Shown here: piece by piece, positions 6,989 to 7,556 of the stretch
Layout of the letters: every line of letters starts with the position of its first letter
Position numbering within the stretch: the first letter of the stretch is position 1
DNA from: Bacteroidales bacterium
Lineage (GTDB): Bacteria; Bacteroidota; Bacteroidia; Bacteroidales; GCA-2748055
DNA: 7,556 nt
Reading direction: 5' to 3'
NCBI GenBank assembly: GCA_029934875.1
Contig: JAOZLK010000203.1
Location: 1 to 7,556, forward strand
Made by a program: the position numbers and the translations under genes
Notes under the pieces: generated by a model
Told to the model about the DNA's origin: nothing
The model's database searches: none
The model's input: the letters and a program-made list of their open reading frames with translations, nothing else

Positions 6989-7002
6989 GATAGTTTACTA
7001 TC
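6989..7002. promoter_or_regulatory. 14-bp palindrome overlapping the -7 element
   Basis: GATAGT at 6989-6994 and ACTATC at 6997-7002 form a perfect 6-bp dyad with a TT spacer. The right arm overlaps the first four bases of the candidate -7 element, so a bound protein would compete with polymerase. It is not an FNR-type site. It could also be chance in AT-rich DNA. Confidence 0.3.
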
Positions 7003-7006
7003 TTTG
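6999..7006 (+). promoter_or_regulatory. Bacteroidota-type -7 promoter element of the Fnr-like gene
   Basis: TATCTTTG matches the Bacteroidota sigma-ABfr -7 consensus TAnnTTTG exactly, 28 bp before the ATG at 7035. No TTG or TTTG -33 element is present at the expected spacing; the proximal FNR box lies there instead, which suits activator-dependent expression. Confidence 0.6.
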
Positions 7007-7034
7007 AAAAATTAATCGAAGAGAAATTGAATCT

Positions 7035-7556
7035 ATGACCGAATTTACCGGATGTACACTGAGTGCCCATCAATGTGTCTGTTTCGAGAAACTCAGCAAG
7101 GAAGAGCATGATTTCCTTGATGCCAACTCCGTTTGGATCAACTACAAGCGTGGCGAGATGATTTGCAAACAGGGTAGTTTTGTTTCGCATGTAATGTACA
7201 TGGAGAAAGGTCTGGGCAAGGTATTCCTTGAAGATGGAAACAATTCCCTGGTACTCAGGATCATTCCTGACGGCAACTTCCTGGGACTGGCAGCTATCTC
7301 TGAAGACCTTATCACCTTCCCATACTCAGGGATGGCCTATATAGAATGTAAAATCCGGCAGATCGACATTAAGGCATTCAGACAACTGATGCATCAAAAT
7401 ACCGATTTTTCCAAGGAGGTGATCGACATCCTCAGCTCCAATAGTGTTCAGATCTATGGCCGTTTTTTCTGCCTCACCCATAAACAGGCATTTGGACGTC
7501 TTGCTGACATCCTGATTTGCTTGTCCGACCGCATCTTTAAGAATACCGAGTTCACT
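7035..7556 (+). CDS. Fnr/Crp-family transcription regulator (C-terminus beyond window)
   Basis: An open frame of 174 codons runs from ATG at 7035 off the window end without a stop; the family is normally about 220-240 residues. Residues about 20-118 form the cyclic-nucleotide-type beta-roll sensor domain (KRGEMICKQGSFVSHVMYMEKG, then IIPDGNFLGL). Residues about 119-145 are the dimerisation helix, and HKQAFGRLADILICLSD starts the DNA-binding domain. The winged-helix recognition helix is not included. Cysteines at 7, 14 and 16 in the N-terminal tail, plus Cys105 at the place of E. coli FNR Cys122, suggest a four-cysteine Fe-S cluster sensor of oxygen, although the spacing (C-x6-C-x-C) differs from E. 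coli FNR (C-x2-C-x5-C). Upstream FNR-type boxes suggest autoregulation or control by a paralogue. It may also control the divergent cytochrome/rhodanese operon (inference). Confidence 0.9.
   Translation, partial: MTEFTGCTLSAHQCVCFEKLSKEEHDFLDANSVWINYKRGEMICKQGSFVSHVMYMEKGLGKVFLEDGNNSLVLRIIPDGNFLGLAAISEDLITFPYSGMAYIECKIRQIDIKAFRQLMHQNTDFSKEVIDILSSNSVQIYGRFFCLTHKQAFGRLADILICLSDRIFKNTEFT

Larger units (their letters stand above)
6768..7034. other. Divergent intergenic control region
   Basis: This region separates the minus-strand cytochrome/rhodanese operon from the plus-strand Fnr-like gene. Its right half (6943-7006) holds two FNR-type boxes, a small palindrome and a -7 element, described separately. 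The left half (6768-6940) is AT-rich and no TAnnTTTG element was found on the minus strand, so the promoter of the cytochrome operon is not identified. No reading frame in it looks like a gene. Confidence 0.7.

Noticed and set aside
6975..7190. Minus-strand 71-codon frame at the regulator start
   Set aside because: It is antisense to the Fnr-like gene and its promoter, with no recognisable features.

Overview
The window looks like chromosomal DNA of an anaerobic or facultatively anaerobic Bacteroidota member (phylum inferred; genus not assignable). The signs are start codons without clear Shine-Dalgarno sequences, a TAnnTTTG-type -7 promoter element, lipoproteins of the Bacteroidota type (one with an Asp-rich stretch just after the lipidated Cys), and a hairpin terminator with an AGGCTGTCCCA stem. 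No mobile element, RNA gene or CRISPR array was seen.

Layout. A very large plus-strand gene (3-2801) encodes a membrane protein with 19 CXXCH haem c motifs in a periplasmic domain, fused to a six-helix b-type cytochrome. It converges on a minus-strand lipoprotein gene (2841-3515), and a 13-bp hairpin lies across the junction. Upstream of that, also on the minus strand, is a tetrahaem c554-like cytochrome (3621-4151) with its own terminator at 3551-3592. Further upstream is a likely two-gene minus-strand operon: an 11-haem lipoprotein cytochrome (5400-6767), then after 40 bp a tandem-rhodanese lipoprotein (4373-5359), closed by a strong terminator at 4301-4333. A 267-bp divergent intergenic region (6768-7034) follows. 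It carries one perfect and one degenerate FNR-type box 22 bp apart, placed upstream of a TAnnTTTG element. The last gene (7035 to the window end, truncated) is an Fnr/Crp-family regulator with N-terminal cysteines that suggest an Fe-S sensor.

Reading the genes together (inference): 34 candidate haem c sites in three cytochromes, a membrane quinol-linked cytochrome b module, an OB-fold lipoprotein, a probably surface-exposed rhodanese lipoprotein and an oxygen- or redox-sensing regulator look like a respiratory electron-transfer locus. Electrons could pass from the quinone pool through the 19-haem fusion and the small tetrahaem carrier to the lipoprotein cytochrome. The rhodanese next to the 11-haem cytochrome raises the possibility of a sulfur compound as substrate or acceptor, but the sequence does not show the electron acceptor and no recognised terminal reductase is present in the window.
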